64,000 nucleotides of DNA from JAXMEB01 sp046348545 (GCA_046348545.1 JAXMEB010000003.1:124001-188000); one strand, 5' to 3'. Positions 1 through 9,782 are shown, counted from the first letter of the stretch. Translations and numbers: made by a program. Notes: generated by a model from the letters alone, not told the origin.

Positions 1-2
1 AT

Positions 3-263
3 CATGAGTATGAATTTAAATCGAAACTGGAACTAAAAAAATTACTTGAAAAGCATTTCAAACATGTGCTTGTTTTTGATACTAAGTATCCAGATCGGCA
101 TAATCTATATTTTTTTGGATCGGATATTGCTTTGTCCTTTTTAAAAGATTTTCAAGATACAGTGTCTCAAAAATCATCTGGCAAAATAGAAATATTGAAG
201 GCGCATGACAAGGATATACCATTATCTCGGGATGTGGATACCATCCCTGCAGGCTATTTGTAG
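3..263 (+). CDS. C-terminal part of a SAM-dependent methyltransferase (5' truncated by window edge)
   Basis: The reading frame is open from the window's first bases to a stop at 263, so only the last 86 codons are present. The stretch around VLVFDTKYPDRHNLYFF, followed by a short polar tail, resembles the C-terminus of class I methyltransferases found in polysaccharide loci. The SAM-binding motifs would lie upstream, outside the window. It is followed by about 150 bp of A+T-rich spacer before the pse genes, so it may belong to the preceding glycan operon. The family call rests on the tail alone. Confidence 0.55.
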   Translation, partial: HEYEFKSKLELKKLLEKHFKHVLVFDTKYPDRHNLYFFGSDIALSFLKDFQDTVSQKSSGKIEILKAHDKDIPLSRDVDTIPAGYL

Positions 264-413
264 AGATATTTAGAATGCATATATGCTAGATGGAAAGATA
301 TAGTGTGATATACGAAATATTAATTTCAATTCTTCAAAAACGATAGACGTTAAGTGACATGAAATTTTATAAAAATAATTTTATTACTTAAAGCAGTCTA
401 AAAGAGGTCAAAG

Positions 414-1406
414 GTGTTTGATAATAAATCAATATTGATTACTGGCGGTACGGGATCCTTTGGAAAAGCTTTTACCAAAATGCTTCTTCGTAAATATCGG
501 CCTAAAAAGATTATCGTATTTTCAAGAGATGAATTAAAACAATTTGAAATGAAACAAGAGTTTAATCAATCGTGCATGCGATATTTTTTGGGAGATGTGA
601 GAGATAAATCGAGATTAATGCAGGCGTTTCAGGGTGTGGACTATGTTGTGCATGCTGCAGCAATGAAGCAAATCCCAGCTGCTGAGTACAATCCTATGGA
701 ATGTATTAAGACCAATATTCATGGTGCGCAAAATGTGATTGATGCAGCATTAGCGAGCCATGTTGAAAAGGTGATAGCGCTTTCTACCGATAAGGCCGCC
801 AATCCAATTAATCTTTATGGAGCAACGAAGCTAGCGTCTGATAAGTTAATGGTTGCAGCTAATAATGTTGCAGGATTAAGTAAAACCTGTTTTGCAGTTG
901 TGCGTTATGGAAATGTTGTGGGTTCAAGGGGGTCTGTTTTTCCCTATTTCAAAAAGCTTGTTGAAAGAGGTGAGACTTCTTTGCCGATTACAGACATGAG
1001 AATGACACGTTTTTGGATTACTTTAGATCAGGGTGTAGAATTTGTTTTGAATGCTTTTAAACGAATGCAGGGCGGTGAGATCTTTGTACCAAAATTGCCT
1101 TCTGCTAAAATTGTTGATGTAGCACGTGCATTTGGAGAGCATTTAGATTTTCATTCGATAGGTATTCGTCCAGGTGAGAAATTACATGAAGTGATGTGTC
1201 CACAAGATGATTCGCATTTAACTATTGACTTTGAAGATCATTTTGTGATCAAGCCTTCGATATCGTTTTCAAAAGAGCATGATTATACCGTGAATTCCCT
1301 TGGCGAAAATGGGACGCCTGTTGAGGAAGGCTTTGTATATGACTCGGGGACTAATTCTTGGTTTCTTAGAGTCGAAGAAATTAAGGAATTGGGTGGACTT
1401 GTATGA
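414..1406 (+). CDS. pseB: UDP-N-acetylglucosamine 4,6-dehydratase (inverting), PseB
   Basis: First step of pseudaminic acid synthesis: UDP-GlcNAc is dehydrated and C5-epimerised to the 4-keto-6-deoxy-L-arabino sugar. The 330-residue protein is an extended SDR with the NAD-binding motif GGTGSFG at residues 11-17. It has STDKAANP near 124-131 (D126 and K127 match the catalytic Asp/Lys of the FlaA1/PseB family) and YGATK at 135-139. Start is GTG with an AGAGGT-type ribosome site just upstream. The stop overlaps the pseC start by 4 bp (ATGA), indicating translational coupling. Length is normal for PseB. Confidence 0.95.
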   Translation: MFDNKSILITGGTGSFGKAFTKMLLRKYRPKKIIVFSRDELKQFEMKQEFNQSCMRYFLGDVRDKSRLMQAFQGVDYVVHAAAMKQIPAAEYNPMECIKTNIHGAQNVIDAALASHVEKVIALSTDKAANPINLYGATKLASDKLMVAANNVAGLSKTCFAVVRYGNVVGSRGSVFPYFKKLVERGETSLPITDMRMTRFWITLDQGVEFVLNAFKRMQGGEIFVPKLPSAKIVDVARAFGEHLDFHSIGIRPGEKLHEVMCPQDDSHLTIDFEDHFVIKPSISFSKEHDYTVNSLGENGTPVEEGFVYDSGTNSWFLRVEEIKELGGLV

Positions 1407-2557
1407 TTGGGTATAGTAAACAATGGATTGATGAGGCAGATAAAAAAGCTATTATTGGTGCGGTAGAATCTGATTTTTTGACTCAAGGCCCCGCGGTTAC
1501 TGAATTTGAAGAGGCTGTGGCTACTTACTGTGGTGCAAAATTTGGCGTTGCAGCTAATAGCGCAACAAGTGCTCTGCACTTGGCTTGTGTCGCATTGAAT
1601 TTGGGTCCAGGCGATTGGTTATGGACATCTCCTAATACATTTTTGGCATCTAGCAATTGTGGATTGTATTGCGGAGCAAATATTGATTTTGTCGATATTT
1701 GCGCTAAAACATATAATATATCTGCGCAAGCGCTTGAAATGAAACTTCAAAGAGCGAAACAGCATAATAAATTACCCAAGGTGCTTGTTTTAGTTCATTT
1801 TGCGGGGCAGCCGTGTGATTTGAGAGAAATTCATGAACTTTCAAAACAATATGGATTTTATATTATTGAAGATGCTGCTCATGCCATTGGCAGTCGGTAT
1901 GAGAACATTAAAATTGGGAGTTGTTTCTATTCCGATATAACTGTGTTTAGTTTTCATGCTATTAAAACAATGACGACGGCTGAGGGTGGCATGGCTACCA
2001 CAAACGATCCAGGGCTTTATCAAAAGATGAAGTTGATTAGTTCACATGGGATGACACGTGATAATTGTTTGATGGAAAGTGAATCTCATGGTCCTTGGTA
2101 TTATCAAATGACAGCATTGGGATATAACTATCGCCTTACAGAAATGCAAGCCGCTTTAGGAATAAGTCAATTATCTAAACTGGATGATTTTATTCTTAAG
2201 CGTAATAAAATTGCTGAATTTTACGCTAAAGAATTTCAAAATTTACCGCTAGTGCTCCCTTATCAAAAGAAGAATATCTATCCCGCATGGCATCTTTATG
2301 TAGTTTGCCTAAAACATGAGGTGAAGAAAGATAGAAAAGAGGTGTTTGTTGCTTTACGTGAAGCAGGAATCGGTGTGAATGTGCATTATATTCCTATACA
2401 TATTCAACCTTTCTATCAAAAAATGGGCTTCAAGTGTGGAGATTTTCCTGTCGCAGAAGAGTATTATCGAAATTGCATATCACTACCTATGTATTATGGT
2501 CTTACTGATGAACAGTTAATTCAAGTGGTTGGCGCGGTGAGGAAGATTCTATCATGA
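1403..2557 (+). CDS. pseC: UDP-4-amino-4,6-dideoxy-N-acetyl-beta-L-altrosamine transaminase, PseC
   Basis: PLP-dependent DegT/DnrJ/EryC1/StrS aminotransferase that aminates the PseB product at C4 in the cytoplasm. Across 384 residues I see EDAAHA (156-161, the PLP-ring aspartate) and SFHAIKTMTTAEGG, in which K188 is the expected Schiff-base lysine. An N-terminal YSKQWID segment is typical of PseC. It overlaps pseB by 4 bp upstream and the next gene by 4 bp downstream, so the three form one operon. Position directly after pseB supports PseC over other sugar aminotransferases. Confidence 0.94.
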   Translation: MIGYSKQWIDEADKKAIIGAVESDFLTQGPAVTEFEEAVATYCGAKFGVAANSATSALHLACVALNLGPGDWLWTSPNTFLASSNCGLYCGANIDFVDICAKTYNISAQALEMKLQRAKQHNKLPKVLVLVHFAGQPCDLREIHELSKQYGFYIIEDAAHAIGSRYENIKIGSCFYSDITVFSFHAIKTMTTAEGGMATTNDPGLYQKMKLISSHGMTRDNCLMESESHGPWYYQMTALGYNYRLTEMQAALGISQLSKLDDFILKRNKIAEFYAKEFQNLPLVLPYQKKNIYPAWHLYVVCLKHEVKKDRKEVFVALREAGIGVNVHYIPIHIQPFYQKMGFKCGDFPVAEEYYRNCISLPMYYGLTDEQLIQVVGAVRKILS

Positions 2558-3303
2558 AAGTAGTTGCATTGATTCAAGCCCGCATGGGATCTGAGCGTTT
2601 GCCCGGGAAAGTTCTAAAACCCCTTCATGGATATTCTGTTTTGAATTGGGTTGTTAGTAGGGTGCAACGCTGCAAAAAGATTGATCAGGTTGTTGTTGCT
2701 ACAACATCAAATCAACGCGATGATAAGCTTGTGAGAGCTTGTGATGAATTGAGCGTTGATAGTTACAGAGGATCTGAAACAAATGTTTTAAGTCGATTCT
2801 ATGATGCGGCGTTACAATATAAAGCTGATGTTATTGTCCGTGTTTGTTGCGATTGCCCTTTAATTGATTCTAATTTAATCGATTTAATGATTGAAAAATT
2901 TATATGTCTAAATAAGATTAAAAAATTAGAGTATCTATCGAATACGCTAGTTCGAACATTTCCTAGAGGGTTAGATGCTGAAATCTTCAGCATTAGTGCT
3001 CTAAAAAAGGCTAATGATTTAGCCAAAGAATCTTTCGAACAGGAGCATGTCACGCCATACATTTATCTTAACCCTCAAATTTTCTCGATTGAAGGTTACA
3101 AAAATAATGTCAATTATGGCAATTTAAGATGGACCTTGGATACAGAGGATGATTTTACTTTCCTCAATGCATTAATTGGAATGGTGTCAACTGGTAATAA
3201 GCTATACCTTACCACAAACGAATTGCTTGCCATTTTAGAGCGCAATCCTGCATTGATTGAACTTAATGCACATGTTAGGCAAAAAGAAATTATAAATACC
3301 TAA
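2554..3303 (+). CDS. SpsF-type cytidylyltransferase-like protein, probable functional PseF
   Basis: The N-terminus carries QARMGSERLPGK (residues 8-19), the nucleotide-binding signature of the SpsF/NeuA-like nucleotidyltransferase fold. CDCPLID near residues 107-113 is a likely metal/nucleotide site. At 249 residues it fits SpsF-type proteins. In many pse clusters such a gene occupies the pseF slot (CMP activation of pseudaminic acid), whereas Campylobacter-type PseF looks more like NeuA. The 4-bp overlap with pseC supports that role. No NeuA-like pseF occurs elsewhere in the window. The nucleotide transferred is inferred, not shown. Confidence 0.75.
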   Translation: MKVVALIQARMGSERLPGKVLKPLHGYSVLNWVVSRVQRCKKIDQVVVATTSNQRDDKLVRACDELSVDSYRGSETNVLSRFYDAALQYKADVIVRVCCDCPLIDSNLIDLMIEKFICLNKIKKLEYLSNTLVRTFPRGLDAEIFSISALKKANDLAKESFEQEHVTPYIYLNPQIFSIEGYKNNVNYGNLRWTLDTEDDFTFLNALIGMVSTGNKLYLTTNELLAILERNPALIELNAHVRQKEIINT

Positions 3304-3382
3304 AACTTTTAATTCATAGCAACAAATAAAAGCTATTAAGGTTAATATTTATCGCTCAAAATTCAAATTTTAGTGAGGAAGC

Positions 3383-3778
3383 ATGTATCAAATTGGTCAC
3401 CTTGGTTATGTTGTCAAAAATATAGAAAAATCCATCAGTCAATTTGAAAATGAAGGTGCTAAGCTTATTCTCTCTCCTGTTGAAGATAGAATTCAACGCG
3501 TCATGGTTAGTCTATTAGAAACGGATGCTAATATTTGTATCGAACTTGTGGCACCTATCAAAGATTGCAAATCGCCAGTTGAAAGCCGGCTAAAGCGAGG
3601 TGGTGGCCTAGACCACATTTGCTACATTGTTGATAGTATGGAGGAGGCCATGAATAAAGAAATACGTCAGAGGGCTCATCTATTGCATGCTCCAAGTTAT
3701 GCAAAAGCATTTAATGCAAATGTGGCATTCTTTTTCAGGTCTTCTGGGTTATTAGTTGAGCTAATGGAATATGTCTAG
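3383..3778 (+). CDS. VOC-superfamily (glyoxalase/methylmalonyl-CoA-epimerase-like) protein
   Basis: A 131-residue protein with two beta-alpha-beta-beta-beta halves. H6, E54, H78 and E126 sit where vicinal-oxygen-chelate enzymes bind their metal, and GGGLDHICYIV (73-83) resembles methylmalonyl-CoA epimerases. Similar small VOC genes occur next to FkbH/ACP acyl modules. It lies 79 bp after the SpsF-like gene on the same strand and overlaps the convergent SGNH-like gene by 44 bp. It may act on an acyl precursor for glycan decoration. The substrate is unknown. Confidence 0.7.
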   Translation: MYQIGHLGYVVKNIEKSISQFENEGAKLILSPVEDRIQRVMVSLLETDANICIELVAPIKDCKSPVESRLKRGGGLDHICYIVDSMEEAMNKEIRQRAHLLHAPSYAKAFNANVAFFFRSSGLLVELMEYV

Positions 3779-4931
3779 GTTTTTCACATCCAATGCCAAG
3801 AAAGTCCACTTCTTTAGGGCTATTCTCTTTTTGTGGTATAAATGAAATGTCTCGATAATTCCTTGATATCTCTTCCAATAACTCTACGTTAATGTAGGAA
3901 TTAAGAAATTTGTATTGAGGAATATTTGCAAGTTTTAAGAGTATTCGAGCATAAACAGTGTCTCCTGGGTGAAGTCCATCTAGATATTCGCAGTTAGTAG
4001 ATTCAAGTGTTTCAGGATCATGAAAATCTGCAAAGAAAAGATCTTGCTTTTGAAATGCATGGAGTACTTGTTGATAGTAAGGATAGTTTGATATTTTCTG
4101 CTTCAAATGTGTGTAAGGAGTTGGCGCAAGTGGTGGCATAAACAGAACTACCTTTACACCTTGAGAAGAGAAAAAATTCAGAATGTCTAGAAAATAACCA
4201 AATTTTTCAGCACTCATCTGAGAAAACGGTTTGAAAAGCCAATCTTTAGAGTTAATCGCATGCAATGTTGAATGAAATTCGAGGTCGGCATCATTGCTTA
4301 ACCCGGAAACAAGAGCGTTATAATAGTATGAACCATCTACACCAAATCCTACCTTGTTATATCGTCCATTTACACCAATGTACTCTGTATATTCATCATA
4401 ATATAATAGATCCTTAAAGTAGTCTGAAAAACTTATCTTCTTTTCAAAAATCCATAACCAAGGTTTTATAATTCCTGCTAATCTATTATTCTCCCTATTG
4501 TAATCGCCGCCAAGATATTCAGGTGATGAATCAAATAACCAATAATCAATAGAAATAATTACAACTTCAGGTTTATTAATTTTAACAATGTCTTCAGCAA
4601 CTTTCTTGGCTAGACATATATTTGGCCAGGCACCTCCTAAATTTAGAAAAGGTTGTGAAAAAAAGTATCCTCTAAACTGCATGACGCGTGATTGACCGAA
4701 AGTGATAATTTTTGGTCTTTTTTTCTCTAGAAGCTCTAATTTATAAGCTATCGTATTCTGATAAATTGCAGTTCCATATAAAATATCAGAATCAATAGTT
4801 TGAAGAGCTACCACTTCTTCAAGCGTTAAATTTTCTCTATTATTCCTTAGATATAAAAAATTCATGAAGGCGAAAGACATCCATATGAAATTAAAAATTA
4901 TTACTATAATTAAATATTTTTTATATTTCAT
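3735..4931 (-). CDS. Membrane-anchored SGNH/AlgX-like protein, partner of MBOAT acyltransferase
   Basis: About 398 residues. An N-terminal hydrophobic segment (YLIIVIIFNFIWMSFAFM) would anchor it, with the bulk periplasmic. ITFGQSRVMQF near the start of the soluble part and DGLHPGD near the end look like block I (Ser) and the C-terminal Asp-x-x-His of SGNH/DltD/AlgX-type esterase-acyltransferases. I chose the start at 4931 because AGGGA lies 8 bases upstream; an in-frame codon at 4958 lacks a ribosome site. It follows the MBOAT gene, a pairing known for polysaccharide O-acylation. The acyl group is not known. Confidence 0.72.
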   Translation of the reverse strand: MKYKKYLIIVIIFNFIWMSFAFMNFLYLRNNRENLTLEEVVALQTIDSDILYGTAIYQNTIAYKLELLEKKRPKIITFGQSRVMQFRGYFFSQPFLNLGGAWPNICLAKKVAEDIVKINKPEVVIISIDYWLFDSSPEYLGGDYNRENNRLAGIIKPWLWIFEKKISFSDYFKDLLYYDEYTEYIGVNGRYNKVGFGVDGSYYYNALVSGLSNDADLEFHSTLHAINSKDWLFKPFSQMSAEKFGYFLDILNFFSSQGVKVVLFMPPLAPTPYTHLKQKISNYPYYQQVLHAFQKQDLFFADFHDPETLESTNCEYLDGLHPGDTVYARILLKLANIPQYKFLNSYINVELLEEISRNYRDISFIPQKENSPKEVDFLGIGCEKPRHIPLAQLITQKT

Positions 4932-4987
4932 CTTAGAGTCCCTTGAGGCATGAAGCATTCATATAGTTATCAGGTAAGAAAAGGAAT

Positions 4988-5930
4988 TTAGAAAGAAAAA
5001 TATAAAAATTCACTTTGTCCTATCAATATAAAACAGTAACTTATAATGAGGAGAATAGCCGTTACAAAAGCAAATCCTAAATTTGGTTGCCATCGGATAG
5101 ATAAAATACTCTTTTTGTAGAGATTTGACTTATCATCTAAACATGGAGAGAATTTAGACATAATCTCTTGGGTGTTTGGCATAGTTAAAACGATCACTAA
5201 TAGAATGATGAACGAGAAAATCTCAAACCGCCCTAAGCTAATCAACATGGCTTGATCAGAAAATTTCCAGTGCCAGGCATTTTCTAGATAATTACCTAAT
5301 CCAAACAGGTAGTTTAAAAATGAAAAATAATGCTCTGTTAATGAAAAACCATGACCGCCGATCATTGAAGAATACATTGAGATAGCTGTAGACATATTCT
5401 CAGCTCTGAATACAACGAATGAAATAACCAATGATAAATAAGTAATACCCCAATAAATTAAGCGCAAAAATCGAGTATTCTGTTTTTTATCAGAATATTT
5501 TTTGATTTTAGCAGTAAAATGTCGCCAACTAAAATTGATAAAATAAAATAAGCCTTGAATAAACCCGAAGCAGATAAATGTCCAGCCGGCACCATGCCAG
5601 AGCCCTACCAGCAGATAAGTTAAGATAATTGTCACAAAAGCGGTTGCCAATTTCTTTTTTCTAAGTATTCGTGTTTGTGCGAAAAAAAACGAAAACGGTA
5701 AAAAAACGTATTGATATATTACACGCCCTAATGTCATATGCCATCGTTGCCAAAACTCAATAATAGACTGCGACTTAAAAGGTGAATAAAAATTTTGGGG
5801 GAGTAGAATGCCAAACATTCTGCTCAATCCAATAGCCATATCAGAATAACCAGAAAAATCGAAATAAACTTGAAGATTGTATGCTAGTGCACCACCCCAC
5901 GCTTCAAAAAAGGTGGCCGTTTGTCCTTGA
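4988..5930 (-). pseudogene. MBOAT-family O-acyltransferase, C-terminal fragment (split by IS)
   Basis: Encodes the C-terminal 60% of a polytopic MBOAT acyltransferase. It reads from GQTATFFEAWGGALAYNLQ through YFDFSGYSDMAIGLSRMFG, WQRWHMTLG and LVGLWHGAGWTFICFG, the last carrying the conserved MBOAT His. Several further membrane segments follow. The upstream 220 residues lie at 7232-7892. Deleting 5931-7231 plus one CTTGA duplication joins the halves in frame (TAVTQ then GQTATF), giving about 532 residues, a normal length. As it stands the enzyme is interrupted; the fragment can only be read from a start inside the insertion. Confidence 0.9.
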
Positions 5931-5995
5931 TGTAGTAGCCCCCGTTTAGACCGGACCACCTAGCCTATTTAAGACATAGTAATAGGACTAGTATT

Positions 5996-6241
5996 ATGAG
6001 TATTAACAAGACCGGTTCGATCACAGAAGTTATTTGTTCGACAAAGGCTCGCAGACGGTGGGCTCCTTACGAAAAACACCAAATTGTTCAGGAAACCTAT
6101 CAACCTGGGGTTTCAATCTCGTTTATTGCAAGAAAACATGGTATACCTCCTAGCCAATTATTTACCTGGCGTAAGCACTTGGAGAATGGAGCTATGGCTG
6201 GAGTCAAAGTCGAAAGATCTTCGTCCCTCAAAGCGAGATGA
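5996..6241 (+). pseudogene. IS2-type OrfA, truncated by frameshift
   Basis: Eighty-one codons encoding the helix-turn-helix half of an IS2-like OrfA: RRRWAPYEKHQIVQE, then GVSISFIARKHGIPPSQLF and TWRKHLENGAMAG. Homologous OrfA continues with a coiled coil. Here that part (VPQSEMIALKKHIRKLEQ, then NEILREAVKLAREKK) is found in two other frames at about 6224-6350, so at least two frameshifts disrupt it. It normally binds the terminal repeats as part of the OrfAB transposase. Not functional as it stands. Confidence 0.85.
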
Positions 6242-6446
6242 TTGCGCTCAAGAAGCATATCAGGAAGCTTGAACAAACCTTAGGTCAAAAAACTCTTAGA
6301 AAACGAGATTTTACGTGAAGCGGTCAAGCTTGCGCGTGAAAAAAAACTAATCTCGCGGCAGCCCTTGTTCGAGTGGAAGATTTCGAATAAGAGCGATTGC
6401 GCGTACGCTTGATGTCGCGCGCTCGAACTTAATTGAAAAAGTAAAA

Positions 6447-7203
6447 TTGTTGGTTACGCGCCCGAAGAGGTACAACAAGATGGATGATGATGCTTTGCTA
6501 AAATTAATAAAAGAAATTACAGATGCACGGCCTACTTATGGATATCGGCGTGTCCTGCCTTTGCTATCATCTATTGCAACAGAAAGGTCGCCCAAAAATA
6601 AACCACAAGCGTCTTTATCGCATTATGAAGCAGCAAGGCTTGTTACTTCAAAAGATACGGCAAGAAGGCTACTCGGACGCATGATGGCAAGATCATTACA
6701 CTCAAAAGTAACTTGCGCTACAATTGCTCAGATGCTTTCACAATCCAGTGTTGCAATGGTGACAGGGTCTATGTTGCCTTTGCGATGGACACCTGCGACC
6801 GTGAGATTGTAGGGTATAGCCTCAACAGTTCGGCATGGATGGCGAATCTATCAGGGACTTAATAATGGAATCAGTTGAATATCGATTCGGTGAAATTAAT
6901 AAACTACCTCATCGCATTCAATGGTAGACAATGGTATGTACATTAAAGAGACGGTTCAATTTTAATCTTGGATTTGAAGTTTGCACTACTCCATCCTATA
7001 GCCCACAAAGCAATGGTATGGCTGAGGCTTTTGTAAAGACCTTCAAACGTGATTACGTTTGGCTTTCAGAGCTAAACAATGCGCGGGATGTCATGGCTAA
7101 ACTGCCACAATGGTTTGAGGATTATAATGAACATGCCCCTCATCAGGGCTTGAAAATGAGATCTCCTAGACAATACATTAAAGAGTTCTCAATGGCCGGC
7201 TAA
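6447..7203 (+). pseudogene. IS2-type OrfB (DDE transposase) remnants
   Basis: Pieces of an IS3-family integrase-core transposase are scattered over three frames. LIKEITDARPTYGYRRV is near 6497-6550, KINHKRLYRIMKQQGLLL follows in another frame, and DRVYVAFAMDTCDRE lies near 6760-6810. Finally SPQSNGMAEAFVKTFKRDY and NEHAPHQGLKMRSPRQY occur in one frame from 6931 to the stop at 7203. The catalytic Glu region (GMAEAFVKTFKRD) survives, but the TDNG-type Asp region is damaged by an in-frame stop. Multiple indels make it a clear pseudogene. Confidence 0.85.
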
Positions 7204-7231
7204 GTGGTCCGAGTTTATAGGGGCAATTCCA

Positions 7232-7892
7232 CTTGAGTGACTGCTGTGAAGACGGGAGTTGCCAGCGCGCCTAGGTTGTCAGCAATCACAGTTTTTTTAA
7301 ATAGCCCAATTGCAAATACTGTCAATCCAACAACCATATTTCTTGAGAACTTGTTATACCTTTCTTTCCAATCTAGCTGAAATATGATTTCTTGATGTTG
7401 TACAATTGGACCAGCTATAAGCTGAGGGAAGAATGATACGAAAAAAAGATAATTTATAAATCCATTTGATTTTACTAGCCCTTTATAACAGTCTAATAAA
7501 TATACGATCTGTTGAAAAGTGTAGAATGAAATTGCTAAAGGTAAAACAGACTCTTTAATGGTTAGGTGAAACAATGAAGATAAGTTGGTTGTCTCTAGAA
7601 AGAAGTTAAAATACTTATAATACCCAAGTATGATTAAATTTAATAAAATTCCCAAAAAAAGAAAATGTATATCTTTTCTTTTTAGTAACAAACTTCCTAT
7701 AATGTAATTAAAAGCAATCGATCCAAGCAGTAAGCTTAAGTATTGAATGTTGGAATAACCATAAAATATCAAGGAACTTACTGAGAGCAGAAAGCCCGTG
7801 AGATGGTATTTTTTTAACTTTAAAGTTATGAAAAAAAGAAATACCGTTGCAGGTAAATAAATATAAAGAAACTCAAAAGAATTAAAAAGCAT
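7232..7892 (-). pseudogene. MBOAT-family O-acyltransferase, N-terminal fragment (split by IS)
   Basis: The first 220 residues of an MBOAT protein: MLFNSFEFLYIYLPATVF opening, several membrane helices, YYKYFNFF, and SFYTFQQIVYLLDCYKG. FPQLIAGPIVQHQEI follows; it is a hallmark of DltB/AlgI-type MBOATs. The reading frame runs a few codons into the insertion sequence and stops at 7215. The C-terminal part is at 4988-5930. It lies 6 bp after the FkbH-like gene, so it belonged to the ACP/FkbH operon. The intact enzyme would pass an acyl group across or at the inner membrane to a glycan. Confidence 0.9.
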
Positions 7893-7898
7893 TCGTTG

Positions 7899-9782
7899 TC
7901 AGGCTCTCTCACAACTTTCCATAAATAGAGTTGACTCATTGATAATTGTTAAAGTGTGAGGCAATGCATGGAAATTTTCTGGAGAAAGCCTCCAGAAAAC
8001 TTCATTGTTGCCTAATTCAGCTGATCTAAAGCCCCATTTTTGATACGCTAATGCAACTATTTCATTTCTTATTCCGGGTATATAATGACCAATTAAAGAG
8101 CTTATGCTTCTGTCTGTTGTTAATTTTACAAGAAGGTTAATGATAGCATGCTCAATTTCACGGCCCAGTACTCGACAACTTAATATAAAATTTACTATGC
8201 AAAGCTGTTCTTCTTTTTTGTTGAGTTTCAATAAAACAACCCCTATGATACCACTGTCGCCAAATTTATCTGTCAAACTAAAGCAGAGTCCGATATTATT
8301 CTTTTGGTCGCACCAATCCGAAAATTCAGATTCACTAAATCGTTGTTGTGTAAAATTAAATTGGTTTGTTTTATTAATCAGTTGCAATGCTCGTATTTGA
8401 TTTTGAGGGGAAAGATTTAAAACGGTTAACTTCATGTTTAAAGAAGCGTAGTACGACTTTAAGTCTGTAAATGCCTGCTTTGACTGTTCTCTTTGAATAT
8501 TTTCAAGATAAAGATTTGTTCTATTGCCGTCCTCAGATGTTTCTGAGGTTAACTCAAATAAACCGGAATTAATCAAAGTAGAAAGATAGAGTGAAGGATC
8601 TTCTGGCAGTGCAGGCACACAAACATCCGGTAAAGCGAGTCTGACTGCTTCACGCTCCATAATATTATCGTCAATAAATATAAACGAGTCTAAGCCTAAA
8701 GAAAGCTCTGCTGCGAGTGAACGAATATTTTCAGATTTGGGCAGCCAGTTTGCTTTAAATGCAACAATATCATCTAAGCTTAAAATCATATCCTTTCGGT
8801 TAATAAAAGGATCTTTAGCATTTATTTCATCATTTTTTGAGCAAACAGTTAGTATAAAACCTTTTGATTTTAAGTATAGTAGCCAACTTTGAAATTCGGC
8901 AAAAGCTTCACCTAGCGCGTTGCCTTGGCCGATTGCGATTCCAGTTGAACCTAGATCACCAACAACCCCCCCCCATAACGTATTATCTAGATCAAGGATG
9001 ATGCATTTTTTTTGGCTAGAATTTAATTGAGCAATGGAGCAAGCAAGCTTGTCTGACACTAAAGGAATGAAAGAATTAGAAAACGATAGCTTAGCTAAAT
9101 GATACTGTACGGGTTGATACCAATTTTCTATACCAACTATTTGTGCTAGTGCCTCCATATCGAATATTTTATGGGAAGTAGGTTTTAATATATTCTCTAA
9201 TTGAGTATTAAATTCACGAATTAATGACTTAGTTTTGATAGATATAAACGGAGGAGGAGGGATTGTAGAAACAATACAAGTAACAGGTGTATTTTGGTTG
9301 AAGCCTTCAATTATGCTCTGAATAAATTTTAAAGCTTCCTGAATAACAGTAGGCTCTGGGTGTATTTGACTTTGCCATGTTCCTAAAAAATGATGATCTA
9401 ATAAAACAATAACTGCGTCAGATGTGACATTTAATTCTGAGTTAGGATTCAGTGCTTCTTGAGCAATATTATTAAAAGAACCTAATTTTACTTGAAATAA
9501 GTAATCATACCGCAGCCCGCTAGCAATCAAAGGATATTTTAGCAATTCAATATTATAATTACTGACTAATCCCAGGCTAAAATCTTTAATAGACAGAACT
9601 TCATTAGAAAACTGAGCAAACTGCTTCCCCACAGTAGACAGATGTCTCTCATTCAAATAACATGCTTTGATAAGCTCTATACAGCGTTTATCAATAGAGG
9701 TTGATTTCTTTAAAGATTTGTTCAGGGAAGGATATCGCTCTGGAGAATATCTCTCCAGCCAAGGTAATGTCTCTAGTTTCAT
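7899..9782 (-). CDS. FkbH-like HAD-IIIC protein
   Basis: 627 residues. The HAD catalytic motif ILDLDNTLWGG lies at about 262-272 (D264, D266), followed by SKND and FIDDN further on. The C-terminal third looks GNAT-like (FKLDKFGDSGIIG-type region). Proteins of this family dephosphorylate 1,3-bisphosphoglycerate and load the glyceryl unit on an acyl carrier protein in polyketide pathways. Others occur in O-antigen loci. Its start overlaps the stop of the ACP gene by 4 bp, strongly suggesting that this ACP is its partner. The N-terminal 250 residues are SGNH-like in appearance, as in other long FkbH proteins. Glyceryl loading is inferred. Confidence 0.88.
   Translation of the reverse strand: MKLETLPWLERYSPERYPSLNKSLKKSTSIDKRCIELIKACYLNERHLSTVGKQFAQFSNEVLSIKDFSLGLVSNYNIELLKYPLIASGLRYDYLFQVKLGSFNNIAQEALNPNSELNVTSDAVIVLLDHHFLGTWQSQIHPEPTVIQEALKFIQSIIEGFNQNTPVTCIVSTIPPPPFISIKTKSLIREFNTQLENILKPTSHKIFDMEALAQIVGIENWYQPVQYHLAKLSFSNSFIPLVSDKLACSIAQLNSSQKKCIILDLDNTLWGGVVGDLGSTGIAIGQGNALGEAFAEFQSWLLYLKSKGFILTVCSKNDEINAKDPFINRKDMILSLDDIVAFKANWLPKSENIRSLAAELSLGLDSFIFIDDNIMEREAVRLALPDVCVPALPEDPSLYLSTLINSGLFELTSETSEDGNRTNLYLENIQREQSKQAFTDLKSYYASLNMKLTVLNLSPQNQIRALQLINKTNQFNFTQQRFSESEFSDWCDQKNNIGLCFSLTDKFGDSGIIGVVLLKLNKKEEQLCIVNFILSCRVLGREIEHAIINLLVKLTTDRSISSLIGHYIPGIRNEIVALAYQKWGFRSAELGNNEVFWRLSPENFHALPHTLTIINESTLFMESCERA

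Larger units (their letters stand above)
5931..7231 (+). mobile_element. IS2-group (IS3 family) insertion sequence, 1301 bp, decayed
   Basis: The ends are TGTAGTAGCCCC on the left and the complement of TGGAATTGCCCC on the right, with further inverted similarity inside (CGGACCACCTAGCC against CGGACCACTTAGCC). This gives the TG...CA termini of the IS3 family. A 5-bp direct repeat CTTGA flanks it (5926-5930 and 7232-7236). Its transposase is IS2-like but has several frameshifts, so this copy cannot move by itself. It sits inside an MBOAT acyltransferase gene whose two halves still match exactly in phase. Confidence 0.92.
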
